From Pseudarcicella hirudinis (GTDB lineage Bacteria; Bacteroidota; Bacteroidia; Cytophagales; Spirosomataceae): a DNA stretch of 64,000 bases. The translations under genes and the position numbers were made by a program. Location: NCBI RefSeq assembly GCF_900115665.1, contig NZ_FOXH01000008.1:124001-188000 (forward strand). The letters run 5' to 3'. How positions within the stretch are numbered: position 1 is the first letter of the stretch; every line of letters begins with the position of its first letter. Of the stretch, positions 35,806 to 44,579 are shown piece by piece. The notes beneath the pieces are model-generated. The model saw only the letters and a list, made by a program, of their open reading frames with translations. It did no database searches and was not told the DNA's origin.

Positions 35806-35979
35806 TTATTTATACAAATCCGGAAAATCTTTTCCAAAAGCAGTATAAGGGTCACTGTAAAACTTCAGAAAATCAGAAACAGATTCAAGTCCTGTTTCTG
35901 TAAAAGCAGCAGGTTTCCCTGCCTTTTTGGCATATGCATCAACTATTTTCAGCTTTTTCAAGCCTGCTTCTGATCTAAA
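35806..35979 (-). pseudogene. Remnant resembling a GH26 beta-mannanase C-terminus
   Basis: An open minus-strand frame of 57 codons with no start, reading ...EAGLKKLKIVDAYAKKAG, then KPAAFTETGLES, then VSDFLKFYSDPYTAFGKDFP and a stop at 35806-35808. The FTETG box with its glutamate followed by a DFLKFY..DPYT-like tail matches the end of GH26 mannanases as I recall them, but the roughly 80 residues that should separate FTETGLES from VSDFLKF are missing, and a stop and frameshift cut it off upstream. I read it as a decayed gene; the match is from memory. Confidence 0.45.
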
Positions 35980-36229
35980 TTATATTTATTATTCCTGTCC
36001 CAAATCTCTGTAGTCGATCCGGTAAATAATTAAGATTTCCGAAACATAAAACACCGGTACAGTCTTTACGATATGAACAATGTTTTTTTGTTCTTTTAGC
36101 TTTGTCATTGGATAAATTAGTACCATATTTGAAATTCAGAATTCTTCTCAGAAAATTACCGGAACAATCTTTTTCAGGGTAAACCGGGAATCATAAACAA
36201 ACCATATTATCCATTAAAAACTTACCTCA
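35980..36229. other. Intergenic remainder upstream of the GNAT gene
   Basis: AT-rich. A minus-strand ATG frame of 39 codons near 35993-36112 and further out-of-frame bits may belong to the GH26 relic, but I cannot align them. No promoter element stands out. Confidence 0.35.
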
Positions 36230-36724
36230 ATGATGCAGACAAAGCGATTAGTTCTCACTAAAATCAGTGAAAAAGATGCCGACAAATATTATATCATGAG
36301 TTGCGACGAAAACGTAATGAGATTTATTACAGGAAAGGCACTGAACAGACAGGAGTCTGATGAAATGCTTTTAAAAATTGTTGAAAAAAGTAATCTGCAT
36401 CCTCTTTTTGGAACATACATGGTAGAAGACAAAGAAAGCGGGGAGTTAATCGGAGGTGCCAGATTCACTTATGAAGAGAAAGATCAGATTGAAATAGGTT
36501 TTCGCCTGCTTGAGAAACACTGGGGAAAGGGTTATGCAGGCGAAATTGCTTTAAAACTCATTGAATTTGGCAAAGAAATCGAACCGGATTTTGATATTAT
36601 TGCCTATGTGGAATCCCGGAATGCCGGATCAATCAGGGTCCTTGAGAAATCCGGCCTGAAGAAAATCGAAACACTTCCCGAGGGAAACCGGATCAGATAC
36701 AAATATTCGCTTTACAAAGCCTGA
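36230..36724 (+). CDS. GNAT family N-acetyltransferase (RimJ/RimL-like)
   Basis: 164 aa. The opening TKRLVLTKISEKDADKYY is the RimJ/RimL-type start; acetyl-CoA motif is HWGKGYAGEIALKLIEFG and VESRNAGSIRVLEKSGLKK the closing segment. Possible substrates: ribosomal-protein N-termini or antibiotic amines. Two adjacent ATGs at 36230 and 36233. Converges on the DUF1684 gene, five bases between stops. Confidence 0.88.
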   Translation: MMQTKRLVLTKISEKDADKYYIMSCDENVMRFITGKALNRQESDEMLLKIVEKSNLHPLFGTYMVEDKESGELIGGARFTYEEKDQIEIGFRLLEKHWGKGYAGEIALKLIEFGKEIEPDFDIIAYVESRNAGSIRVLEKSGLKKIETLPEGNRIRYKYSLYKA

Positions 36725-36729
36725 TGATA

Positions 36730-37620
36730 TCAGTGGTCTCCGTAAACCTTTTCTCCCGCCTGAATATTAGCTGCCAGTCTATTCTGAGCAGGGGGTAAAG
36801 GGCATGTGGCAAAGGCTGTAAATGCGCAGGGAGGATTTATCGATTTGTTGAAATCAATAACTACTTTGTTTCCATCTGCAGGTTTAGGTACATATAAAAA
36901 TCTTCCTCCTCCATAAGTAGTTTTTCCGGAAGTCTGATCAGCAAACACAATAAACAGGGAATTTCCTTCTCCTGTTGCATCCAGTTTATATTTTTTTCCC
37001 TGAATTTCAAATGACAGCGTTCCTGCCAAAGGTTGCTCGGAAGTTAAACCGATCACATCGGTGATGGCAATAGTTTTCGGGCTGGCAGGAGCTTCAAATG
37101 TCCCTTCAATTTTCCAGCTTTCCTCCACCGGAAAACGATCAATACGGGTGAAGTTTTTCAAAGATTCACTTTCAAAATCCCGGAGTCTGACTCCGTATTT
37201 ATTTCCTCTTTTGATAATAAACCAGCTTAAACTTTTATAGGAAAGTACCAATGGTTTTGTATTCGTTCCGTCAAAAATCACTCCTTTGCTGAATAATTCA
37301 TTATTAGCCCTGATTTGAATACCCGGAAGTACATTTAAAGTCACAATCCCATTCTTCAGTACAAAAGTTCCTAATTTGTTTTCTGCTTTACCCTTCGGGA
37401 AAATTACCTTATTTCCAATGGCAGTGCCAAAGGTGTTTTCCCCTTCTTCAAGCCAGTAAAGCCCTACCACATTCAGCCAGCCTGATTCACTTTTTAAGGT
37501 ATTTACTCTCTGCTGATGCCAGAGTTCAATCTGGTTTTTATAATCAGTATCTTCCGGTTTTTCTTCTATGTTAAAGGCAGAAAGCCCAAGCAATAAGCAT
37601 ATTAAAGCAGTATATTTCAT
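36730..37620 (-). CDS. DUF1684 exported protein
   Basis: 296 aa with a signal peptide (about 1-18, LSAFNIEE). The ending FNKSINPPCAFTAFATCP then PLPPAQNRL is the DUF1684 signature, with the start WLNVVGLYWLEEGENTFG typical too. Two Cys in NPPCAFTAFATCP are conserved in the family. Periplasmic; function not established. Confidence 0.88.
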   Translation of the reverse strand: MKYTALICLLLGLSAFNIEEKPEDTDYKNQIELWHQQRVNTLKSESGWLNVVGLYWLEEGENTFGTAIGNKVIFPKGKAENKLGTFVLKNGIVTLNVLPGIQIRANNELFSKGVIFDGTNTKPLVLSYKSLSWFIIKRGNKYGVRLRDFESESLKNFTRIDRFPVEESWKIEGTFEAPASPKTIAITDVIGLTSEQPLAGTLSFEIQGKKYKLDATGEGNSLFIVFADQTSGKTTYGGGRFLYVPKPADGNKVVIDFNKSINPPCAFTAFATCPLPPAQNRLAANIQAGEKVYGDH

Positions 37621-37923
37621 GATTTTATTTTAGTCTATAGGACAAATATATAAAATTATTTATTCACTGTGAAATACCAATCAGGCAATTTGAAATATAA
37701 ATGGAAACCTTTCTTTCAATAAAATATTTACTGTTTGTCTGAACCATTTCCCGTAAAAACAGATTTTTAAAAAAAATAGAGTGACTAGTCGGTACTGTTT
37801 TATCCGGATTTCATTGAAAACAGAATCAGCGAAACAAGTATTTATTTTCAATAAGTCTAAAATCATATTTACCATAAATCCGTCTTTATCAGATTTAGCA
37901 AATTATTATTAAACTCTTTAAAA
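37621..37923. other. Divergent intergenic region
   Basis: 303 bases. CAAATATA (37643-37650) fits a minus-strand -7 box for the DUF1684 gene. GACTAGTC (37783-37790) is a perfect 8-base palindrome inside GTGACTAGTCGGTAC, the shape of a TetR-type operator core. A 64-codon minus frame (37681-37875) has no motif; not called. Confidence 0.35.
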
Positions 37924-38610
37924 ATGGCCTTTTCAGCTCAAAAAACAATAAAAGTAATAGTGACCGGATCAACCGGAATGGTTGGTGAAGGAGTTGCTTA
38001 TGAATGTCTGCAACATCCTCTGGTTACAGAAGTGTTACTAATCAACAGAAAACCCGGTGGTATGAATCACCCGAAAATCAAGGAGATTATTCATACAGAC
38101 TTCTTCAATTTCTCTGCTATTGAAGATCAATTGAAAGGATACGATGCCTGTTTTTTCTGTCTCGGGATTTCATCTGTCGGGGTAAAAGAAGAAGATTATT
38201 TCAGCATGACACATACGCTTACACTTCATGTGGCTGAAACGCTTTCCAGACTTAATACTGATATGACCTTCTGCTACATTTCAGGGGCTGGAACTGACAG
38301 CACTGAAAAAGGTCGTTCTTCATGGGCGAGGATTAAAGGAAAAACTGAAAATGATTTATTCAAACTGCCTTTCAGGCATGTTTATGGTTTCAGACCCGGA
38401 TACATTAATCCGACAAAGGGTTTGAAAAATACGCTTCCTTATTACAAGTATTTCAGCTGGGCTTATCCGTTCTGGAAGGCAATTTTGCCAAAATATGTAC
38501 TGACCCTGAAAGAAATCGGATTAGCCATGATTAATTCTGTCAACCACGGTCCTGAACAACATGTCCTGGAAGTAAAAGATATTGAAGCACTTGCCAGTGT
38601 ACAAGGTTAA
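37924..38610 (+). CDS. Atypical SDR, NAD(P)-binding epimerase-like protein
   Basis: 228 aa. Rossmann motif VTGSTGMVGEGV (residues about 13-24) marks an atypical short-chain dehydrogenase of the NAD(P)-binding/HTATIP2-like type. The catalytic Tyr-Lys pair is not clear. Substrate unknown. It converges on the methyltransferase gene, 63 bases between stops. Confidence 0.8.
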   Translation: MAFSAQKTIKVIVTGSTGMVGEGVAYECLQHPLVTEVLLINRKPGGMNHPKIKEIIHTDFFNFSAIEDQLKGYDACFFCLGISSVGVKEEDYFSMTHTLTLHVAETLSRLNTDMTFCYISGAGTDSTEKGRSSWARIKGKTENDLFKLPFRHVYGFRPGYINPTKGLKNTLPYYKYFSWAYPFWKAILPKYVLTLKEIGLAMINSVNHGPEQHVLEVKDIEALASVQG

Positions 38611-38673
38611 ATGCTCCGGAGAATATTAAAAAGGGATAGGATCATTGTAAATAATTCTGCCCCTTTGTTCTGT

Positions 38674-39861
38674 TTAGCTGAGTTTGAGCAGCCTTTCCAA
38701 ATGGTGGTAATCTATTCCGAAATAGGTCTTGGTCTCCTGAATTTTCTTTAAGATTCCGGCTTTTTTATCATCTCTCTCTTTGGACTTAATCCCCACAACC
38801 AGGACATTCTTAGGTGTATGAGCATCTGAGATAAATTCAAAAACCTTGGTTTTATATCCAAAATACTCAAGAATCAATGCTCTGATTCCGTCAGTTACCA
38901 TTTCCGCCTGGCGTTCCAGAAAAATTCCGTATTTAGTCAGGAAATTCAATTCATTCTCTGCTTTATTTTTCTCAATTTCTCTCCGGATCTGTTTATGACA
39001 ACAAGGTGCTACAACAATAAGCTCCGCTCCTGCCCTGATGCCTTTATAAATTGCATCATCAGTAGCCGTATCACAGGCATGCAAAGCAATTAACAGGTTA
39101 ATATGCTCACTTTCAAACTCTTCGATCGTACCCTGAACAAAGTTGAGCTGATTAAAACCGGATTTCCCGGCAATGCGATTACATAAATCCACCATATCCT
39201 GCCGGTATTCCACTCCGGTGATTTCTGTATTCAGTTTGAGTACATTATGCAAATAATCATACAAAGCAAAAGTTAGGTATCCTTTGCCTGAACCCATATC
39301 TACTGCTTTTTTCAGCTGTGTTCCCGGTACTTCCTTAATCAAAGAACTGAGTATTTCAACATAATGATTGATCTGTTTATATTTATCCTGTGCATTTTTA
39401 AAGACCTCACCTTTCTCATCTGTAATTTTCAAATCATAAAGATATGACCCGCTTTCAGGCTTAATCAATCGCTTTTTCTCTTTATCGTGCCCGGCTGAAG
39501 GAAGTTCTTTTGCTGAAGGTTCTTTTTGTTTCAGTGAAGATTTAAGATTCCTGAGTTGTTCAAACACCAGGTCCGACTCTGTAGTAAATAAAACAGATGT
39601 TTTGAAACCTGTCAGCAAATACTCTTTCACCAGGCGAATCCCCTCGTCTGCTGCATAATTCTTTACGATATCTTTGGTTTTATACCGAAAAGTAAAGGCA
39701 AGTTTATCTTCACGTTTAATCAGCACTTTTCTGATGTAAATGTTCTTAAGATCCTGTTCTTTTCCCTGGTAATTTCCCAAAGAAACTTTTACAAAAGTAT
39801 TGGAAGTTATGCTTTTGGTTAAACTACTGATAAACTGTTCTATGTGTGATTCAATCGTCAT
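38674..39861 (-). CDS. Class I methyltransferase (Methyltransf_32-like)
   Basis: 395 aa from ATG 39861. SAM motif VDMGSGKGYLTFALYDYL near residue 200; later ALHACDTATDDAI and VAPCCHKQI carry the Cys/His-rich motif of the Methyltransf_32 family of RNA or protein methyltransferases. A Lys-rich N-terminal domain of about 150 residues may bind nucleic acid. Own promoter with -7 CAAAGATA/TATCTTTG. Confidence 0.8.
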   Translation of the reverse strand: MTIESHIEQFISSLTKSITSNTFVKVSLGNYQGKEQDLKNIYIRKVLIKREDKLAFTFRYKTKDIVKNYAADEGIRLVKEYLLTGFKTSVLFTTESDLVFEQLRNLKSSLKQKEPSAKELPSAGHDKEKKRLIKPESGSYLYDLKITDEKGEVFKNAQDKYKQINHYVEILSSLIKEVPGTQLKKAVDMGSGKGYLTFALYDYLHNVLKLNTEITGVEYRQDMVDLCNRIAGKSGFNQLNFVQGTIEEFESEHINLLIALHACDTATDDAIYKGIRAGAELIVVAPCCHKQIRREIEKNKAENELNFLTKYGIFLERQAEMVTDGIRALILEYFGYKTKVFEFISDAHTPKNVLVVGIKSKERDDKKAGILKKIQETKTYFGIDYHHLERLLKLS

Positions 39862-39879
39862 TATCCTGATTTTAAAATA

Positions 39880-39907
39880 CAAAGATACGGGAACAGCCTG
39901 AAAGCAA
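39880..39907 (-). promoter_or_regulatory. Promoter of the Methyltransf_32 gene
   Basis: On the minus strand: TTG (39907-39905), 17-base spacer, TATCTTTG (39887-39880), 19 bases before the ATG at 39861. A good Bacteroidota match. Confidence 0.65.
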
Positions 39908-40028
39908 TGATATTTTCATAAGCAAAGCAGTTTAATAGTTCTACATTTCATAATTTCACAGGATTTTAGAGGCAGACTGATGTTATAAGAGCCCTTTTAT
40001 TGACTATTTATAAACCTGTTTTATCATT

Positions 40029-40586
40029 ATGAAAATACATATCATGGGAGCCTCCGGATCAGGGGTTACTACATTAGGTCAAAAACTTTCAGACACTCTT
40101 CACATTCCATATTTTGATAGTGACGATTATTTCTGGGTAAAAACAGAACCTCCTTTTACTACCCGCAGAGATCCTGAAGAGAGAAATCAGTTGATTGCCT
40201 CAGATCTGAAAGTCCATCAAAACTGGATTTTCGGAGGATCGGTAATTAATTGGGCTCCTCATTGGGTTGACTCTTTCGACCTGGTAGTTTTCCTATGGGT
40301 TAATCCTGAAACCAGAATTGAACGCTTAAAACAAAGGGAATACGAAAGATACGGAGAGGTTATTTTTAAAGATCCTGCCAGAAACGCACAGTATCTGGAA
40401 TTTATAGAATGGGCAAAAGGTTACGACAGGGAAGAAACAACAGGAAGATCTTTGAAAACACATGAAAGCTGGTTAAAAAAGGTAAAATGCCCCATCCTGG
40501 AGCTTCGGGATAACCTTACTCCTCAGGAGAGAACATACGCTGTCTTAACCGAAATCAAAGCTTTGCATCTATCGACCGACATATAA
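40029..40586 (+). CDS. P-loop kinase-like protein (adenylate/shikimate-kinase fold)
   Basis: 185 aa. Walker A is GASGSGVTT (residues 7-15); FDSDDYFW resembles the D-D phosphoacceptor region of shikimate- and adenylate-kinase-like proteins; a basic helix near residues 100-110 (RIERLKQREYERYG) fits a lid. A nucleotide or small-molecule kinase is likely, but the substrate is not known. Confidence 0.7.
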   Translation: MKIHIMGASGSGVTTLGQKLSDTLHIPYFDSDDYFWVKTEPPFTTRRDPEERNQLIASDLKVHQNWIFGGSVINWAPHWVDSFDLVVFLWVNPETRIERLKQREYERYGEVIFKDPARNAQYLEFIEWAKGYDREETTGRSLKTHESWLKKVKCPILELRDNLTPQERTYAVLTEIKALHLSTDI

Positions 40587-40986
40587 ACTATTCATTCTAT
40601 TTTCTCTATCGCTGATAAAAAGGATAATATTTGATAGGAAATTTATGAAAAAGTGAAAAAATGGCAGCTCTTTTTTCAAATTATATAATTTTAATTCTAA
40701 ATTGCCGTTCTGTATAACTAAAAAATCTAAATATTCCATAGAGAAAAAATACGAATAGATCACATATAGAATAATTTGCTACTTGTCTCTCGAAGCGAAA
40801 ACTGGTAATTTTTAAGGGTGGACGAAAGTAGGCGAATGACTCCCGTCATTGACGTGGCTTGTTTGCTTTACCCGTCGGCATACCAGTGCCCCGCTTCCGA
40901 AGCAATTCAAGTTTCACGTCATTTTTATGTCCTGGCCTCAGGGATTTAACTATTCCTCACTACACTTTCTTATTAAAATCAATAAT
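40587..40986. other. Intergenic region with GC-rich structured block
   Basis: 400 bases. To about 40790 it is AT-rich; 40815-40925 is clearly richer in G and C, folds into two hairpins (see separate entry) and on the minus strand reads as a short start-less frame. The plus-strand frame from 40849 runs through it into the lipoprotein gene, but the gene starts at 40987. Confidence 0.5.
40835..40921. other. Structured intergenic element of unknown kind
   Basis: Hairpin 1: AATGAC-TCCC-GTCATT (40835-40840, 40845-40850). Hairpin 2: TGACGTG (40850-40856) pairs with CACGTCA (40915-40921), CTTG with CAAG, GCTT (40865-40868) with AAGC (40900-40903), then GGCA (40877-40880) with TGCC (40887-40890) around the top loop. 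Its base composition is unlike the flanks. Could be a genomic repeat or a small RNA. Confidence 0.45.
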
Positions 40987-41541
40987 ATGTTAAGAAAATT
41001 CATTCTTATCTTCTGCGCGCTAGCATTCACTGATTGCCAGAATAAGTCAACCATCAACTTAGCTCAGGCCGAAGCCCTCTTAAAAAAAACGATACATTTT
41101 CCACTCATCATTGAGGAAAAGATAGACCTTGAAGACTGGAGTACAGCAAGAAAAATGCGCAAAATGGGTTTGGATAAAAATGGGTACGTTTTACTGAATA
41201 CACATTTTTTTTATCGAGGAAAAAGAATCCTGTTCACTCCTAAAGCTCAACCTTTCTTAGGAAAACATTATTTAAAAAGGGACATTTGGGGGGAAACCAG
41301 CATTCAGGTTATTCAACAGGGAATTAAGAATCTCGACAAAATCGTTGCCATAAAATTTGCCCGCAATGCTAACAGAGCTACAATCATGTACAAAATAAAA
41401 TACTCGAACCTCAATCCTTTCAGTAATTTAAATTCCTCCATTTCCGGCTCCGATGATGATATTCATATGATTTCCTTTGAATTTGTCAATGGAAAATGGA
41501 TTAATATACAATATCCCGGAGAGGAATTTATGGGTTGGTAA
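40987..41541 (+). CDS. Putative lipoprotein, unknown family
   Basis: 184 aa from ATG 40987; the longer frame from 40849 would place 46 unlikely residues ahead of the signal. Leader MLRKFILIFCALAFTDC ends in a Cys17 that could be acylated, though Asp at -1 is unusual, so the Sec signal may simply be cleaved. The body is mixed alpha/beta, basic, and ends PGEEFMGW. No family recognised. It stands apart from the neighbouring genes and has no clear operon partner. Confidence 0.6.
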   Translation: MLRKFILIFCALAFTDCQNKSTINLAQAEALLKKTIHFPLIIEEKIDLEDWSTARKMRKMGLDKNGYVLLNTHFFYRGKRILFTPKAQPFLGKHYLKRDIWGETSIQVIQQGIKNLDKIVAIKFARNANRATIMYKIKYSNLNPFSNLNSSISGSDDDIHMISFEFVNGKWINIQYPGEEFMGW

Positions 41542-41677
41542 GCATTTTCTGTGAAAAGTGACTGATTTTAATAAGCGTAATCCCGGAGGTAAAATGATTT
41601 TTTTAAAAGAAGAAGATGACTTCGCGGAATCAGGGGAAACTTAAAGAGAGAGGTAATTAAATCTCATATTTCAGACA

Positions 41678-41724
41678 GAAAGACTTGTTTTGAAAAGCCT
41701 GACTCAATTCAAAACAAGTCTTTC
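41678..41724 (-). terminator. Terminator of the first tandem lipoprotein gene
   Basis: 17-bp perfect stem 41678-41694 with 41708-41724 (GAAAGACTTG.../...CAAGTCTTTC), 13-base loop, 8 bases beyond the lipoprotein stop at 41732. Confidence 0.9.
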
Positions 41725-41731
41725 TCAGTTC

Positions 41732-42436
41732 TTAGTTTGCTTTTACTTCGGTAAATACCGCTTTCACTCCGGTATAGTATAAGGTAGTAGTTGCTTCAAA
41801 ACCTGAATCGGTTCCGACAATCAGCCACATCTCCCCTTTGGCATCAGATTTACCAATAAATTCTCCGGTACGCTTTACCACAACATATTTATTAGAATCC
41901 GTACCATTTGCTACATTACCAATCACTTTCATGTCATCACCACTACCGGCCTGCTGCATTTTTTTAATGTTCATGGTATAATGTTTTGAGACAGAATCTA
42001 CTACTTTCTTAGGTTCGATGCTAGTCATACCAATTCCGAAATACACAGATTCTCCGGGTGCTCCCCCTACTCCCATCTGATTTTTCGCCGCATTTGAGGC
42101 AAAAGAAACTTCAAACGAAGCAGCATACGCCTGATTAGGCTTCAGACCTGAAACCTTCTTTTTCATAAACATAAACAAGTCGTCACTGTGGTTATTACCC
42201 GAAATTCTGATGGCCTTTTTCAGGGTGTCTAATGGCAGAGGAAGTTTTTCATGGCTAAACTTCAATTCGTAGAAAGTCTCCTGCCCAACCGGATAATCAG
42301 CAAAATCTCCAACCCAGCCTTCAGCTGATTTTTCAAACGTATCGTTCAACGATAACTGAGGGTTTGTGTTGTTTTTGTCGTCTTTACAGGAGAAGAGGAG
42401 TGCTGCAGCAAAAATGCTTAAAACTAATTTTTTCAT
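41732..42436 (-). CDS. Lipoprotein A of a tandem duplicated pair
   Basis: 234 aa from ATG 42436; the longer frame start at 42541 lies before the signal peptide. SPII leader MKKLVLSIFAAALLFSC with Cys17, then a KDDKNNTN linker. The body, from SLNDTFEKSAEGWVGDFADY onward, closely parallels the next gene: same GNNHSDDLFMFMKKKVSG, GAPGESVYFGIGMTSIEPK, GSGDDMKVIGNVANGT and GEMWLIVGTDSGFEATTTL blocks. Beta-sandwich carbohydrate-binding-like fold is possible but not shown. No family recognised. Confidence 0.8.
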   Translation of the reverse strand: MKKLVLSIFAAALLFSCKDDKNNTNPQLSLNDTFEKSAEGWVGDFADYPVGQETFYELKFSHEKLPLPLDTLKKAIRISGNNHSDDLFMFMKKKVSGLKPNQAYAASFEVSFASNAAKNQMGVGGAPGESVYFGIGMTSIEPKKVVDSVSKHYTMNIKKMQQAGSGDDMKVIGNVANGTDSNKYVVVKRTGEFIGKSDAKGEMWLIVGTDSGFEATTTLYYTGVKAVFTEVKAN

Positions 42437-42632
42437 GCGTGTTTTTGTTTGTTTAATTTCCTGAAAGACTCCGATCTCAAAACTTTGGTTGGAAAATAAT
42501 TTTAAATATTTTGCACACATATCCTTATTTTCCTGACACACAAGCTACTTAAGTCAGAAAATATTTTTGCGCTCAAAGTCAGAAATTCTATCAGGAAACG
42601 GCGCATATTTCAGACTTTTCCCCAACAAAAAA

Positions 42633-42668
42633 CTCGTTTTCAAAGGGTTTTATTCCTCAGAAAACGAG
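42633..42668 (-). terminator. Terminator between the two tandem lipoprotein genes
   Basis: 9-bp stem CTCGTTTTC/GAAAACGAG (42633-42641, 42660-42668) with an 18-base loop, on the minus-strand side of the stop at 42696, followed by T-rich sequence. It implies the two copies are separate units. Confidence 0.65.
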
Positions 42669-42695
42669 CCTTTCATGATTTAATTTATGTGATTC

Positions 42696-43412
42696 TTACT
42701 TCACTTCTGTGAATAATACCTTTATTCCGGTGTAGTACAAGGTAGTGGTAGATTCAAAGCCGGAGTCCGTACCGACAATTAACCAAAAATTGCCGTTTGC
42801 ATCTGTTTTACCGGTAAATTCCCCAGTCCGTTTGATAATAGTGAATTTGCTGAGATTTGTGCCATTTGCCACATTTCCAATCACTTTCATATCATCTCCG
42901 CTCTTACTCTGGTTTATTTTCTTGATATTCATTTTGTAAGAATGGCTGACAGAATCTATTACTTTAAGCGGTTCTATACTGGTAATGCCAATGCCAAAAG
43001 ATACATCTTCTCCGGGTGCTCCGCCAGCTCCCGCCATATTCTGAGCAGCAGAAGAAGCAAAAGAAACCTCAAATGCTCCGGAATATGACTTATTGGCTTT
43101 AAAACCAGTCAGCTTCTTCTTCAGAAACATGAATAAATCATCACTGTGGTTATTACCGGAAATCCTTATTGCCTTTTGAGTAGTGTCTAAAGGCTGGGGA
43201 AGGTATTCCTGACTAAATTTTAATTCATAGAAAGCTTCAGATCCTACAGGGTAATCTGAAAAACCTCCGACCCAACCCTGAAATGACTTTTCAAAAGTAT
43301 CATTCAGCGTAAGATTCGGGGTGGGATCCGGGGTGGGAGTTACATCAGTACTTGATTTTTTACAAGAAAAAATGAACCCGGCAAGGATAATGCTCATAAA
43401 TATTTTTTTCAT
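42696..43412 (-). CDS. Lipoprotein B of a tandem duplicated pair
   Basis: 238 aa. SPII leader MKKIFMSIILAGFIFSC with Cys17, then a PTPDPTPN linker of surface-exposed type. Strong similarity to the next gene over the whole body (shared GNNHSDDLFMF, GGAPGE, GDDMKVIGNVANGT, FWLIVGTDSGFE), so this is a recent local duplication. The linker is longer than in copy A. Each copy has its own terminator. No known family recognised. Confidence 0.8.
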   Translation of the reverse strand: MKKIFMSIILAGFIFSCKKSSTDVTPTPDPTPNLTLNDTFEKSFQGWVGGFSDYPVGSEAFYELKFSQEYLPQPLDTTQKAIRISGNNHSDDLFMFLKKKLTGFKANKSYSGAFEVSFASSAAQNMAGAGGAPGEDVSFGIGITSIEPLKVIDSVSHSYKMNIKKINQSKSGDDMKVIGNVANGTNLSKFTIIKRTGEFTGKTDANGNFWLIVGTDSGFESTTTLYYTGIKVLFTEVK

Positions 43413-43652
43413 AAGGATTTGATTATCTTAATTTCCGAAAAGACTCCCTTTTTCAGAATTAAGTTGGAAAAATTGTTAAAAATTGTGATCAGATATTTTT
43501 TCACTTACAAGCAAGGTCATTTACAAGTAAAAAAAATCTCAATTTGTAAAATCTTTGTTGTAAGAATTATCAATCCTAACGAGTTAGTGAACACATTATT
43601 TTGCTATCCGGAAGGATTTTCATCTTTTTCCTAAACTGTATTGAACTATCCA

Positions 43653-44441
43653 ATGAAGTCTCAGAATTTACCGGAAAGCATAAGAATGTTTGAAAATAAA
43701 GTCGCCATCGTTACAGGGGCAGGTATTGGAATCGGCTTTGAAATAGCCCGGCAATTAGCCGCAGGCGGTGCAAAAGTGATCCTCAATGACATTGACGAAA
43801 ATCTGGCTAAATCAGCCGCAGAAATCATCCGAAAAGAAGGTGGAATTTGTGAAAGCTGCCCGGGAGATACCAGTGACATTCATACTCCCCAAAAGCTTGT
43901 TGACCAATCAATTGGCTCATTCGGGAAAATAGATATTGTTGTGGCTAACGCAGGAATAACAACCTTCGGGGATTTTCTGGAATATCAGCCGGAATCCATG
44001 CAAAAACTCCTTAATGTGAACATTTTCGGGACATTCTTTCTGGCACAAGCCGCTGCAAAACAGATGATTTCTCAGAAAAACGGCGGAAGGCTTTTATTTA
44101 TTTCATCAGTTACAGCTCATCAGGCACATAAATTTCTGGCAGCTTACGGGATGACAAAAGCCGCCATCGAACAGCTTGCCAAAAATCTTGTGGTAGATTT
44201 AGCACCACACCAGATTACCGTCAACACAGTAGCTCCCGGAGCCACTCTGACAGAAAGAACCTTAGAAGATTCTGCTTATCTCGAAACCTGGTCAAGAATT
44301 ACACCCACCGGAAAACCTGCCTCTGTAGAAGATATTGCGGCTGCCGTCCTGTTTCTGGTTTCCCCGCTTGCAGGACATATTACCGGGCAAAGTCTGGTAA
44401 TTGACGGAGGATGGACTTCCGTCGGGCCTTCGCCTTACTGA
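43653..44441 (+). CDS. SDR family oxidoreductase
   Basis: 262 aa from ATG 43653 (TTG at 43641 in frame). Classical SDR: cofactor motif TGAGIGIG, NAGITT, active-site Ser in ISSVTAH, Tyr and Lys in YGMTK, and the C-terminal GHITGQSLVIDGGW. NAD(P) preference and substrate unknown; glucose- or 3-oxoacyl-type reductases share this pattern. Stands alone, with no partner genes. Confidence 0.88.
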   Translation: MKSQNLPESIRMFENKVAIVTGAGIGIGFEIARQLAAGGAKVILNDIDENLAKSAAEIIRKEGGICESCPGDTSDIHTPQKLVDQSIGSFGKIDIVVANAGITTFGDFLEYQPESMQKLLNVNIFGTFFLAQAAAKQMISQKNGGRLLFISSVTAHQAHKFLAAYGMTKAAIEQLAKNLVVDLAPHQITVNTVAPGATLTERTLEDSAYLETWSRITPTGKPASVEDIAAAVLFLVSPLAGHITGQSLVIDGGWTSVGPSPY

Positions 44442-44579
44442 TATTTTGTTAACTTTGTGCTGAATGCTCAGACAACAGACAGCTTTAGTTGTTGATTATC
44501 AATAACTTTAATTTGCAAAAGGGCTATTCTCAATAAAAGCGATAAAACTTCGTTTTGAAACCGAACAATTAAGTACACG

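Noticed and set aside
37681-37875. 64-codon minus-strand frame beside the GACTAGTC palindrome
   Set aside because: No recognisable motif; likely an accident of AT-rich DNA.
40849-40986. Extended N-terminus of the 40987 lipoprotein
   Set aside because: Would put 46 residues translated through a structured GC-rich block before the signal peptide; the ATG at 40987 is the better start.
41599-41641. Short plus-strand frame MIFLKEEDDF... with an apparent GGAGGT upstream
   Set aside because: Only about 16 codons, and Bacteroidota genes here do not use Shine-Dalgarno sites.
43419-43634. 71-codon plus-strand frame between lipoprotein B and the SDR gene
   Set aside because: AT-rich, no motif; lies in the promoter region.
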